From Dictyophora rubrovolvata (taxonomy: Eukaryota; Basidiomycota; Agaricomycetes; Phallales; Phallaceae), in NCBI GenBank assembly GCA_029959195.1, contig CP114123.1, forward strand, positions 1,116,001 through 1,180,000: DNA of 64,000 nt, written 5' to 3'. Position 1 is the first letter of the stretch; every line of letters begins with the position of its first letter. Positions 26,635-38,202 of this stretch are shown piece after piece. The notes below the pieces were generated by a model. The model was not told where the DNA came from. It worked only from the letters and a program-made list of their open reading frames with translations, and ran no database searches. The translations under genes and the position numbers were made by a program.

Positions 26635-29600
26635 TTAAAATAATTTTTCCAAGGGATTAATGACAGTCCCCATCTGCGACAGAAGGATAAGCTTACTTAC
26701 TCCCAAGAAACATGGACAAACAAAACTCACTTTTTTGAGAACTCTAGGTAATGTCTGCTTTTGAAAGGTATCTCGTGAATTCCACTCAGTCCCGACAGGG
26801 GTATTCATAATCTTCTCAAACTGCGCATTACTAGTATACGGATATGGCAAATCCTTAACAAGATACTTCGCAGCCTTTTTATCTTTCTTCTCAGAGATGA
26901 TAACGCGTGGCTTCCCGCGGTCCGCACGAATGGTTGGATCAATACCGGGTACTTTTTTGATAACCTTTTTCGCCTTGGGATCTACTCTTACTCCACGACC
27001 TCCCCACGATCCCTATAAGGGTTTAGCAATTACAACATGACGTGGAAATACTACATACCCATCCAGGAAGTGTGTTATCTTCATCATGAGGAGCATCTCC
27101 TTCCACTTCTCGTTTCTTTAACTTGTCGAAGTCCTGCAAACTCTGATCAGCGATTCTATTCTTGTTTAAAAGAGAACGACGCAGTACCTCTACCACGTTA
27201 TCACCAGCAAATGCCATAGCCACCAAATCTTTTTGCTTAAAGGCCTTTGGGTTTTCTTTGCCATTCGGTAGCAAATGATCTTCTTGAAATGCAACTTCGC
27301 TGTCCTCATCTGAGTCTTCATAAGCCGCATCGACATGATTATCAGCACCGGATTTATCCTTTGATTCCCCGTTCCGTGTCCAGCTTTTGGGATGTTTTGA
27401 ACCGTTCGAGATGACGTCCATCGCTGTTGCTGTCGCTTCAGTAGGTAGGACAAGAACATCATCGAGATTGATATCGACTTGAGCGTCGTTCATCGCCTCC
27501 GCTCTGCCTTCGACGCTCTTATTTAGCTGTTTTTGCATCTGATGTTTCATTCTACGCTGCTGGTCGCTATGTTTGCCAATGACGACTTCATGCTTGGTAA
27601 TTGTTTTAACAACTTTCCCTTGAGGTTGTAACCATGGGTTTGGTTCCGCGACCGGGGGTCGATGATCTGGCGGGGGTGGTGACAGTTCTATCAAAGGAAT
27701 GTCCTCGTTCGGTATCGGAGGCGAAGATCTCATAGTCAATTGAGACGCAACTGCCGGTGATTGAGCAGGGTCTACTGAGGATTTCAATGTGCTTGATGTT
27801 TCAGAGGGGGCCAGATGTAGCGAAGGGATCTAATAATAACTATTATTAAACATCGTTTAAGTGTGTCTATAGAACGTACCATCGTTTGTCCAGGTTGGAA
27901 CACAAGACGTCCATTACTCCGATTCACCTGTACAACATTCTCTGGTTGGGTGACATCGTCCCTGCCTTCATCATCCTCGTCACTCGCCCCACCAACTTCT
28001 TCACCCAATCTCTCCATTTCTTCTCGGAACTGATCTACAGCGGAATTAACCTCAGCGGCACTCCGGGCCATTGCATTCTGCATGAACTTCATGCCAAAGA
28101 CTCCTTTACTCTTTTGAGGGAGAGGATTATCGTCCTCTTTGTCCAGGTGTTCCAACTCTTCAAAGGCTCGGGCTTTGATGGCTTCCACATCACTTGTGCC
28201 ATCTTCGTCTTCATCCTCGTCATTACTATCACCATCAGCTTGAATCTTCCGACGCAATCGCTCCCCTTTCGCCAACATTTCTTCGATCTCTCCCCGTTGA
28301 TCAGTATCCATTTCCCCTCTGGCTTGCATAGCTTTAGCCCACTTCCCTGTATTCTTGTGTCGCAATGTTGCACGTTCTTTAGCCCGTTCGATTTCATGTT
28401 TCAACTGTTCTTCCTTTTCATCGACAACATCGCCATCAGCTTCTTGTGTCATGTTTTTTAATTTTTCCCGAGCCTTTTTATGAATCTTGCGGTAGGTTTT
28501 GCTTTTGATTTTAGCTATTCGTTTTGCTTTAATTTCGGCCCTGAACATGAGATCCCGCATTTTCTGTAGTTCTGCTCTTCGTCGCGCAACCTCCTCGACA
28601 GAGAGATGGTTCAGTTTAAGCTCCTCTGTCTTAACAATATCGGAGTCTTCGCGTAGATTCGCAGCACGTAGAAGTTTATCTACTGCACTCTCCATTTCTG
28701 TCGAAGGCTGAAATAGGTTTAGATAATATGACATCTAGAACAACAACTTTCTTGTACCTTAAACTTTGCGGCAAGCCCTGCGTTCGAGGATGTTAATGGT
28801 TGGGGCGCTTGTAGAGGGAAACTTAAATGTTCGGCCTTGTAAAGAAAATGATGAATTTCTTAAAAACAAAATAAAACTGAATGCCAAAAACCTGTTTTAT
28901 CTGCTTCATTGTCTCATTCCATTTATCAATTTCGGCTTTCGTCTGTTCATATGCTGCTGCCCGATCTAATTTCTCCTGAGCCCGTAAGGGTAAGGGAATA
29001 GAAAGAGAACTCCCGTTGATTAGTGGTTTTATTGACTGCTTAAGAGATTGTAGGGCAGACGAGCTTTCAAGAGGAGCCAACAAATCCTCCAGTTCGAGAC
29101 GCGGTGCTAAATAGCATAAGAACCAAAATCAGTGCAACCACATAAAACACATACCCGATGTCATTGGAACATTAAATTCATTTTCTGCTCCAGCTTCTGT
29201 ACGTGCTTGAAGAAAACGTTTCTTACGAGGCTCTTGGGTTTCTGAGGGTTCAGGCTTATCATCGTCAGCCTTTCGTTTTCTGGTCGCCGAATCAAGATTT
29301 GCAATGAATGAGTCTAAATGGTCGATGTTGTCCTCATTATCATCGTCGGATGGCAGGAACGGGTCTTCATTAGATTCGTCTTCATCTGCATCACTTTCTG
29401 AACTCTCTCCTTCCTCATCTTCGCCTTCCTTTCGCTCCTCACCATTGAGTTGTCCCTTCATATCGCGCTCGGACTGACGAGACTCCTTGGCGACATTTTT
29501 ATCTTCTGATTCCTCTCCAAAGTACGGCTCTCCTCGACCATCTAAAACATCCAATACGTCCAAGTACTCGCTTTCTTCTCCACTCCCGTCCTCGTCTTCA

Positions 29601-30154
29601 TTTTCACCTTCACTCTCATCCTCCTTTCTTCTTTCAGAGTTCATTTCGTTTTCTTCCATATTTATCTCATCCGCGAATTTAACTTTCGATTTTCTCTGTC
29701 GCTAATATTCCATATTTGTTTATAATGTCATAGAAATGAAAAAGGAAAAATGACATACTTTGACTTTAGATGGTTTTTTTAACTTTGGAAACGAGAACCC
29801 AGCAAACTCTTCTGCATCACTTTCTTCAAAGGCCACATCGCTATCAATTTCTTCATCTTCATCGCTATTAATAACGTCGTCCGCATCTCCCAAGTTGAGT
29901 ATTCGCGACCGAATGGTCTGCATGTTTACTCCAGACACCTCATTATCTTCATCGTTATGGCCTAGTCCAACCAACTCAGCCTTATCGTGAGTCAATTTAA
30001 CGGCTGCCCGTTTGTTTTTGCTGGTAGTATATTCATAAACGTCGTCTAGGGATGTCGGTACGCTTTTCTTTGAGTTTGCACGTCGTTTGGCAAAACCACT
30101 TGCATTGTGTTGAGCCACTGAGCTTGAGCGATTCTTCCCCCGAGTAGGAGCCAT
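26635..30154 (-). CDS. utp14: U3 snoRNP protein Utp14
   Basis: Component of the small-subunit processome that makes 18S rRNA in the nucleolus and helps the helicase Dhr1. Exons in reading order: 30154-29759, 29701-29155, 29106-28892, 28835-28758, 28707-27880, 27829-27188, 27133-27059, 27012-26731, 26673-26635, giving 1033 residues. The N-terminal third is very acidic (runs of D and E). The Utp14 core follows, with RAELQKMRDLMFRAEIKAKR, KIKSKTYRKIHKK, RATLRHKNTGKWAK, FMQNAM, the C-terminal FAGDNVVEDFDKLKKR, LPGWGSWGG and the final GTVINPLEKLF, all typical of the family. The ATG at 30154 is used; the codon before it is TTG. The 54-base intron at 27134-27187 has no stop in frame and could be retained. 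It lies divergent from the V-ATPase d gene, 170 bases between the ATGs. Confidence 0.95.
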
Positions 30155-30324
30155 CAACTAGAAGGTCAAAATTCAGATATTGACCAGGTTTTAGTTTGAG
30201 AGAAGAATGAGCGAGCTATTCCTGACCTGAGGTTATGGCCGCGAGATTGTGATTAGTCAGCTCGCCTATAGAGACATTGGTCGTGGGAAAGATTGGCTAG
30301 TGCGGACGTCCATTACAGCCTGTA

Positions 30325-31621
30325 ATGGAGGCACTATTTTTTAACGTATGTGAGCTGCAGGCCACTGGGTTTTTCTCTAACGATTTATATAGGTCGATAA
30401 TGGGTATCTAGAAGGCATTGTTCGTGGTTATAAGGCCGGAATTTTAACCCAAAGCCAGTATGCACATTTAACCCAATGTGAAACTATTGAAGGTATTCGT
30501 CCTCCTTTGAAGTTTATGTCCCTTTCCTTAACATGAGCTCGGGCTAGATTTTCGCATGCAACTATCATCAACTGACTACGGAAATTTTCTTGCAAATGAG
30601 CCACTGCCTATATCCACGTCCACCATAATTGACAAGGCAACTCAAATACTGGTTGACCAGTTTAATTATCTTCGGAACGCTTCGGTTGAACCACTAAGCA
30701 AATTTCTGGACTACATGACGTGAGGTGATGATCTCATTTCGCAATTTGACTTCTAAGATCAGGTTACCAGATACGCGTACATGATTGACAATGTTATTTT
30801 ACTGATCACGGGTACATTGCACGAGCGGGACACACACGAATTGCTGGAACGATGTCATCCCCTGGGCGTCTTCGACACAATGCCAGCATTATGTGTGGCG
30901 ACTAATGTTGAAGAACTGTATCAGAGTGTTCTTGTCGAGACACCACTTGGTATGTTATGTTTGACAGCGGTCCTATCGCCTACACTAACTGCCGCCCGCA
31001 GCTCCGTACTTCCGTGACTGCCTTTCCGCCTCAGACCTAGATGATCTCAATATTGAAATTATCCGAAACACCCTGTACAAGGCATACCTGGAGGATTTCC
31101 ACGCCTTTTGCCAATCATTGGGCGGTCCCACAGCTGACACCATGTCACGCATATTGCAGTTTGAGGCTGACAGACGAACGATCAACATTACTATCAACTC
31201 ATTCGGAACTGAATTATCGAAGGAGCAGAGGGCAAGATTATACCCGGCTATTGGGCAACTTTTTCCAGATGGTAATAACGCCCTAGCAAAGGCCGACGAT
31301 CCGGAGCAGGTAAAGATAGTATGTGAGAGCGCTGTGCCTGAATATCGAGGCTTTTTTGATTCATCTGGTTCACGAGCAAATGGGACGTCGTCTGACGACT
31401 TGGCGCCGGTCTCTGCAGCGTACGCTGCCACGTTGGAAAACCATTTCTTCCAGATGGAAGTCAGTTTGAACAAGGAGTCGTTTTTGCAACAATTCCAGTA
31501 CAGTGTGTTCTATAGCTACATCAAGCTGAAAGAACACGAAATTCGCAGTATAGGATGGATCGCGGAATGCATTGCACAGAATGCCCGAGACCGTATCAAC
31601 GATTTTATACCCATTTTTTGA
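30325..31621 (+). CDS. vma6: V-type ATPase subunit d
   Basis: Subunit d of the membrane Vo sector of the vacuolar proton pump; it links the c-ring to the central stalk and is a soluble protein. Exons 30325-30345, 30393-30492, 30548-30719, 30771-30949, 31002-31621 give 363 residues, close to the usual 345-350. Family motifs: [21 protein letters not shown] at the start, [66 protein letters not shown] and the C-terminal [22 protein letters not shown]. The first exon is short (21 bases). All five junctions keep the frame. Confidence 0.96.
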
Positions 31622-31900
31622 GCATATTTTTTCCAATAATAAATACATGTCGGACCAAAAACGAATTACATTTTATTTACAAATACAGTGCTAGCTGTAT
31701 TAGCTTTTTTTCCGGCTGCTGTGTGTGACGGTAGGAGCCGCTTACCAGCCAGTGAGCCAATTTAGCACTGCTGAGTATCTTCCCACGCATCCACGGGCTC
31801 CAGCGCCGAGAGACAGGTCACACAGTAAACACACGACTCATCACAGTTTCATCACACCTCCCATCATCATCCTTCTTCATCGCCGCTCCTCCCTCCCCCC

Positions 31901-33588
31901 ATGGCGAGTCGAATAGTCTCGTCAAATCCATGGCCACAACGAACTTCGTCTCATGCTTCGCCGAAATCGACTCCCTTTTTCTATTCCGATGAAATCCAGG
32001 ACCGCCAAATGCCTCTTGACGATGAGGATGAGGACTACTCTGGCCATGACAGCAACAGCTATGACTACAAAGCATATCACCCAACACATCTTTTTAATAA
32101 ACGTTCACCTCCCTCTAGGAGACAATCAGCCAACCCAGCGACCGTAACTAGTGACAGTGCGCTGTACTCTTTTTCTTCCTCTTTCAACATCTGCTCTAAT
32201 GTCATTCTCGTCTTTTTCTTTCTTCAACTCTAGACTGCGGGTTAGTCGGTAACGATGTGACTACATGCTTTCCAGATGCGGATAGTATAGTCATACAGAA
32301 CAAACCTTCAAGAGTCGTTTGTAAGGATATTTAAATCATTCGGGCATCCCCCTAACTAAAACCTCTCATTTATTAAGGGAATACAAATTTACCCTTGTTA
32401 TCACAGACTAATAGTATTGACGTACATCTCATACATGGGGATACAGATGTGCCGGTTCTCACTTGGTTATCGCAACCATACCAATTTGGCCACCTTGCTT
32501 TCATTCCAAACGATACATGGTGGGGAACCAAGGGCCCCGACATTCAGCCGGGAGAAAACCAAACACAAACTTTCTTCTTTGTCTTGGTTCCAAATGGCAC
32601 AGACTCCATGAATGGCCCCCCCCAAGCGACCTTTACCGCTACCCGTATGTATAGTTGTAGCCATAGTTGAGTTGGTCTCATTTGTTTTACAGAAACAAGC
32701 TTGCCGACGTCAATTCTTGCCTCAATATCCTCCGCTGCCTCCGCCTCCTCTGTGTCAGCTTCTTTGGCTTCTTTGTCCTCAGCATCCTTAGCATCGTTGG
32801 CGTCATCGGCTTCAAGTTGGTGTATTTTTCTCTTTGAAAAGTTATATTGCTTACTTTTGCGTCCAGAATCTACTATAACTTCGAGTTCGTCGCCCACCTC
32901 GGCTTCGCTCCAAGGCAACTCTTCCGGTTCAAATAGCTTCCCCAATTGGGCAATTGCCCTTTTATCTGTATTTGGATTCCTCGCCTTTTTATCGTTGTTA
33001 TGTGTTTTGTTTCTGCTCTTCCGAGGTTTGAAACGGAAGGACCGTGGACTGTACGAACGGGCATCGACCGGAGGTGAACTAAAATATCGAGGGTCAGTTG
33101 GCTCAAACACTCCTATGATTCCTCGTACAACTCCGGGCGCGGAGGCTGCTTTCAAAGAAGGTCCTTCTGTAGGTGCAGGTGCTCTTCCTGCAGGAGGCGC
33201 TGGGAGCACTACCCAAGTCCCTCCAACGGTTGGAGTGGTGACAACACATCCCATGTCTGATAATGGCTCAACTATCTCACATGCCGATTCGGCGTATGCC
33301 CCTGGTGCTCCGCCTCTATCACACACTGCTGCGCACCCACCACCATTTAGTCTCACGGATGCTGCAGCTTTAGGCTTTGCATTTAGAAATGTTATGCGGA
33401 AACCTGAATTCTCGGACGTTGATGAAGGTGACGTTGACAGCCCGGGCATACGTCAGAGTGTGATTGATGATGATGATGCGGGGCGGGAAGTCTTGGAAAG
33501 CGAGTTGGCTGAAGAAGGAAGGGATATCCGAAGTGTCAGTTCGTCAAGAGGAGTCAAAATTGAAACGGTAGATTCATCGACGGCGTAA
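31901..33588 (+). CDS. Single-pass membrane protein with Ser/Ala-rich stalk
   Basis: Exons 31901-32150, 32234-32320, 32378-32644, 32693-32815, 32867-33588 give 482 residues. Order: a polar N-terminus with an acidic patch (DDEDEDYSG); a probable beta-rich domain containing NCGLVGNDVTTC, VDVHLIHGD-like and NDTWWGTKGPDIQPGENQT; a stalk rich in Ser and Ala; one membrane helix (NWAIALLSVFGFLAFLSLLC) followed by RGLKRKDRG; and a long cytosolic tail. No signal peptide is evident at the first ATG, which is odd for a protein whose stalk looks extracellular, so an upstream exon may be missing. The 51-base intron at 32816-32866 has no stop in frame and may be retained. Related proteins of unknown function occur in basidiomycetes; a surface or wall role is inference. 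Confidence 0.75.
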
Positions 33589-34880
33589 AATGCTTAAAGC
33601 TTGGGGTTATACTGGTTTAGTGGATGCGTGAATGGGTTCCTTCTTCCTTTCCTGATTTTCAACCTTGCCTCTAAAATTCTTTTCGTGCGTATTATAGAGT
33701 TTTTTGTTATTATATTCTTTTCTCTTTTTACCCACTTCGGATTATTTGACTTTTTTTCGAATCCTTATTCATTATGGACTTTTATTGCACTTCCTTTCTC
33801 CAGCTGTCCTACAACCCATGGCCGCCGTTCGTCTTCCTTTTTTACCGCTTAATAGGATGGAATACTAATTCCTTCTCGGCGCCCTTCTGTCCTGCACCTT
33901 TTTCCATCATTCTTCGCCTCTTGAACATGTATTTGCATTTTGATGCTTATTCCACTCCTTTAACATTTCATCTGGGTTTTTCATTCTGTGCGTTTACAAG
34001 TCGTTCACTCCACACTTTGCCTAACCCATTCGATATTCTTCCTTACTATACCCATTGTTGCCGCTTGCACTGCAGTTTGCCTTCCTTACCCGAATGTCTT
34101 TTCGAGATGTCCCTTGGTTAAGGAATTTAGGAAATAGAATGGATACGATAATTTTTCCAGAAAAGCTTACCCCACACTTCCTTCATATTATATTGGTCAT
34201 GAACTGTTTTGTATCCGTTTTCACAGTCATCGCGCTTTGTTTCCATTATTATTTGAGACGTTTATTTCGGACTCCCGTTTATTTTCACTACCCTAGCTTG
34301 TGTCTGATGGTACCCTCGTCCAGTACTTTCTTTGATTAACCTGCCTTCTATTTCTTTTTCTCATGTGTAACCACCTATCTTGCTTTCATCAATAATTGAT
34401 TCTCTGTTTTTCTACATACTTTTAATGTCTAGTTGCACCTAAATAAACTACACTCGGGTTGCTTGCTTATGTACTATTCCCTTTATTAGGATCGGCATCA
34501 AATACATATCAGAACTCCAGCTTCAGGGTTTTTTTGTTTAGCACTTACAGGGACATACGTACATATTTGTTGATGTCCCTGCCTCGTCTTAGTAATTACC
34601 TCCGGTCCGATTTCTTCGTTTTGTGTTCTGCGCACTTTTATAGACTCTAGTGGTGGATGTAGAAAACTCTTATTATTCTACGATAATGACATCAACTGCG
34701 CACTATGATTCCATGGTTACTATCAGTATCAAAAAAAGATGCAAACTACTCGGCGCGAGATGTCAGTCTGTGTCTCTACACCCAAAATAATCTCAAGTTC
34801 ACAGAGAATCATTGATGCACTTCAAATTCGATAAATGGATACTTCAGTGCCAATTACGCATGTAGTATAGAAAGTAACTC
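33589..34880. other. Long T-rich 3' flank, no gene seen
   Basis: Pyrimidine-rich sequence. Short frames rich in Phe, Leu and Ser result from this composition. No family match was recognised. Confidence 0.45.
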
Positions 34881-34884
34881 CCTG

Positions 34885-35045
34885 TACCCCAGCATGCAAA
34901 GGTGTCGGTGAGATTTGAAGAGGGTGATGGGTGTCCAACCTTGATAGAGTCGGGGTTAGGCGAAGCTGATCCCGAGAAACCCACAACTGAATTCACTTTC
35001 AACGTTAAAACGACAATAGGGGTATTAACCTGGAGGTCCAAGTCC
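34885..35045 (+). pseudogene. Possible second DUF6533 relic (weak)
   Basis: Sequence around 34890-34925 resembles the last-helix segment of the DUF6533 genes (atgcaaagg...agatttgaagagg against atatgcagg...aatctacagg). A frame further on reaches TTIGVLTW, like the GVLTT of the tails. The match is short and partly broken by a stop, so this is a tentative call. Confidence 0.25.
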
Positions 35046-35099
35046 ATAAATGTGTATGTTCAAAGAGGTAACATTGTACATTGTCAAACCGGCACTAGC

Positions 35100-36244
35100 A
35101 GCTAACGAAGCCTGCGGAAAGCAACTCGAGTAAAGTAGTAATGATAACGATAGCACTGTGGTCGTACGTTTGGCGTTCTGGCACTGCAGACAATTTGATA
35201 TGGAATTAGAGGAGAGCTTATGTCAAAAAGGCTATACGCTAGAGTAAAAGAATATAGATTTAAAATTGAGCCCGAGTCCTTGTGAATTCAGCGGAACTTG
35301 AAGAGTAAGAAGAGCTGACCCGTCTGGCCTGTTCGTCATCTGGCAAGCTCTCAGTCTTTTACATAGGTTGGCACGGCCGCCCAAACTATTAATGACAATG
35401 TTGAAAGGCACAATTCCCGAAATCCCATTTGAAATACTTTACCTATTCACGTTCCTTGAGCTGTGGCTAATTTCATAATCTACTCTCGCCCTGCAGAAGA
35501 GATAATAACGCGACAATAAATGCTGGTATGTACTGTTGAAGATGGTCGACTGCAGCGAGATACATACGCCTATCACTGCATCATCACAATCTAACCTGAT
35601 TGCACAAGGCACAGTTATTTCTCTATTAGCAGTAGAAGCGCTTTAACCCCATTTCTGGGGAGAAAATCAGCATTAGTGGCGCTTTTCAAGAATTGGGGGA
35701 AACCTACTGGTTGAGCTTCAAATTTGGAACCGGCGAATTATCATGGTTTGTCAGGGTTTGTCGTCCTTTCCAAGTCCGAGGCTCTAGATTTACATAAAAA
35801 GTCCACGAGAGAAATATGGCAAAACGGCCATCCGAGTCGGAATAAAAAATCAAGCTTCGAACCGACCAATTGGTTGAAAACTGCAAGGATACAATAATGT
35901 GACCCAATCGAGTCGCGTGATAAGGAGAAGAGATGACATAATCGCCAGTGGCCAAATTGAGTCACACTTCCAATTCTCCTCTCGTTCGTCGCTCTGTTAT
36001 AATCTTTCGATTTCTTTTCTGATTTATTTTAGGTCTGTGTTGGACGTGTTAACGATTCCGTTTCGTTTGAGGGGGTGATTCGATCCCCATGCCACGTTCC
36101 GAATGGAACGTGAACAGTATGTTAGGTAGTTCCGTGGTCTTCCGCTGATTACCAAACTATTTACTTACCCAACTTTCTTTTTCTTCCCAGCCGGTAATTT
36201 ATATTTGTTATTCATGTTTCTTGTTTTTCCTGGGGTTTGCTGAA
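35100..36244. other. Upstream of the carrier gene, no gene seen
   Basis: No recognised coding sequence on either strand. Around 36060-36240 lies the leader of the carrier gene, with several possible short leader introns. Confidence 0.45.
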
Positions 36245-37549
36245 ATGTACCCTCTCTTTGCCTTTGCAGGCGCAGGCGGAGGTCTCGTCGCCAGTATAGC
36301 TACATGTCCTTTAGACGTCGTTAAGACAAAGCTACAAGCCCAGTCGCTTGCGCGAGGACATGCGGATTATTTGGGCGTGGCAGGTATGCTCCATATCATA
36401 TTGTAACATGAAAGTGACTTTAGCTTTCCTCATACATAGATACTATAAAGACGATCATTAGGAGGGATGGCATTCGTGGTCTTTATCGCGGTCTTGGCCC
36501 GACCATCCTTGGCTATCTTCCTACTTGGGCTATTTATTTTTCTGTTTACGATGGCATAAAGACACGCTTCGGCCAGGCTCCGCTGGGCAGCATCAGTCCT
36601 CAACGTCACGTCTACCCTGCCGCCCAACCTAAGGGCTATCAGCCAACGATGCGGGATCATCCATGGTCTCTTCATCTCTTATCAGCAATGACCGCTGGTG
36701 CATGTAGTACGATTTGTACGAATCCCTTATGGGTTATCAAAACTCGCTTTATGGTTTGTTCTTAATTTTATGTCGAGAGAGGAATACGCTAATGTCGTTT
36801 TTTTTTTGCGTTTTGGGTAGACACAGCCACCTCATGAAAGTCGATATCGTAATACACTCGACGCTTTTATAACCATATATCGTTCCGAAGGCCCTGGTGC
36901 TTTCTATCGAGGATTATTACCCAGTCTACTCGGAATTCTTCATGTTGCCGTTCAGTTCCCATTGTACGAGAGGCTGCGCTCGTGGGCAGGTATATGATTC
37001 TCGTAAATGCGCAAATGCCGTGGTATTGATATCCTTCATAGAATCTCAAAATCCCGGCCGCCCGCTATCAACACCGACAATCCTTCTATGCTCGGCCGCG
37101 TCCAAGATGACGGCATCGATAGCGACATACCCGCACGAGGTTGTTCGTACTAGACTTCAAATACAGAAGCGTTTTCGCCCTGAATTAATACAAGACTCGT
37201 TGACTTTTGGAACTTCTGTATGAAGATTAATATTTGCTCGCAGCGCCTTCTGCTGCATCTGACGCTCGATATACAGATTTCACCCACTAGACGAAATTAT
37301 AATGGCATTGTCCACGCTGCGCGTCGGATTGTATCCGAAGAAGGCTGGAGGGGTCTCTACAAGGGACTCTCGATCAATCTTTTTAGAACTGTGCCTAATA
37401 GCGCTGTTACTATGTTAACGTAAGTCCCTGGTCAATTAATTACATTGACTCCTTCTCATATCCCTTTATTAAAATGTTTCTTTGAATTCAGATATGAACT
37501 TCTCATGAGACATCTATCCGCCCGCTCCGGAACTCCTTCGGATGATTGA
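36245..37549 (+). CDS. Mitochondrial carrier, NAD+ transporter type
   Basis: Inner-membrane carrier family member with three repeats of two helices. Exons 36245-36383, 36440-36753, 36821-36989, 37042-37217, 37277-37419, 37492-37549 give 332 residues. Signature motifs, one per repeat: CPLDVVKTKLQAQ, NPLWVIKTRFMTQ and YPHEVVRTRLQ. The second and third are characteristic of the yeast Ndt1/Ndt2 and pyrimidine/folate branch. EGPGAFYRGLLPSLLG, EEGWRGLYKGLSINLFRT and NSAVTMLTYEL also fit. The start is uncertain: ATG at 36245 gives MYPLFAFAGAGGG, but an upstream exon (for example ATG 36089) spliced into this region is possible. Predicted substrate NAD+ by motif; not proven. Confidence 0.85.
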
Positions 37550-38202
37550 CATTGAGGAAAGGAACCACTCCGAGGTTTCGATAACTCAATATCTTCTATA
37601 ACCACGTTCGCGCGCTCGCAAACCACGATATCGTTTATGTATACCGACACCTGAACTTCTGTCTGTGTTCAACTCAATGCAAACCAATGGTCACGACGGT
37701 TTATCCGACAAATGAGCACAGAATCGTCCACCTTAAACTAGACTTAATATTATGCCACCACGGCCGTGTTTTTATTAACCATTGATTTTCCAGCAATCTC
37801 TCGTTTCCACATATCCATATGCTGCTGTTTGGCATACCAGGGCATACCCTTCTTCATTTTCGCTTGCTATCATTAGTATTTTACTTCTTCCCCCTTCCTG
37901 TAATAACGAAGCGAGATTGCAAATAGGGAAACATCTTCGCATTGGATTTCAGTTTTTAGAGTTGTAAATGTATCACCAATTCTGGTATAGTACTTCCAAT
38001 GTGTATATCAATTATTTTTTTCAAAAAGCATCGATATTATATCATTTCTTTTTTCCTACGGTACCGTGAGTGGAAAGTTTTGATCGGGATACCGCCGTAT
38101 TCTGCCTGTCATGTTCCGTTTTGACTTGTCTTTTGTTTAAGACTACCCCTCGCCAAGCTTGTTTTCAAAATCCTTTGTGAAACAGCGACGTCTTTTCTTG
38201 TC
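37550..38202. other. Spacer before the ferroportin-like gene
   Basis: 3' flank of the carrier and 5' leader of the next gene, T-rich at 37980-38060. No gene recognised. Confidence 0.45.

Noticed and set aside
27886-28461. Plus-strand frame of 191 codons with hydrophobic runs
   Set aside because: Antisense to the charged Utp14 core, whose Lys/Glu codons read as Phe/Leu/Ser on the other strand.
32544-33449. Long open frame on the minus strand (301 codons)
   Set aside because: It is antisense to the Ser/Ala-rich membrane protein and follows from its composition; no family motif.
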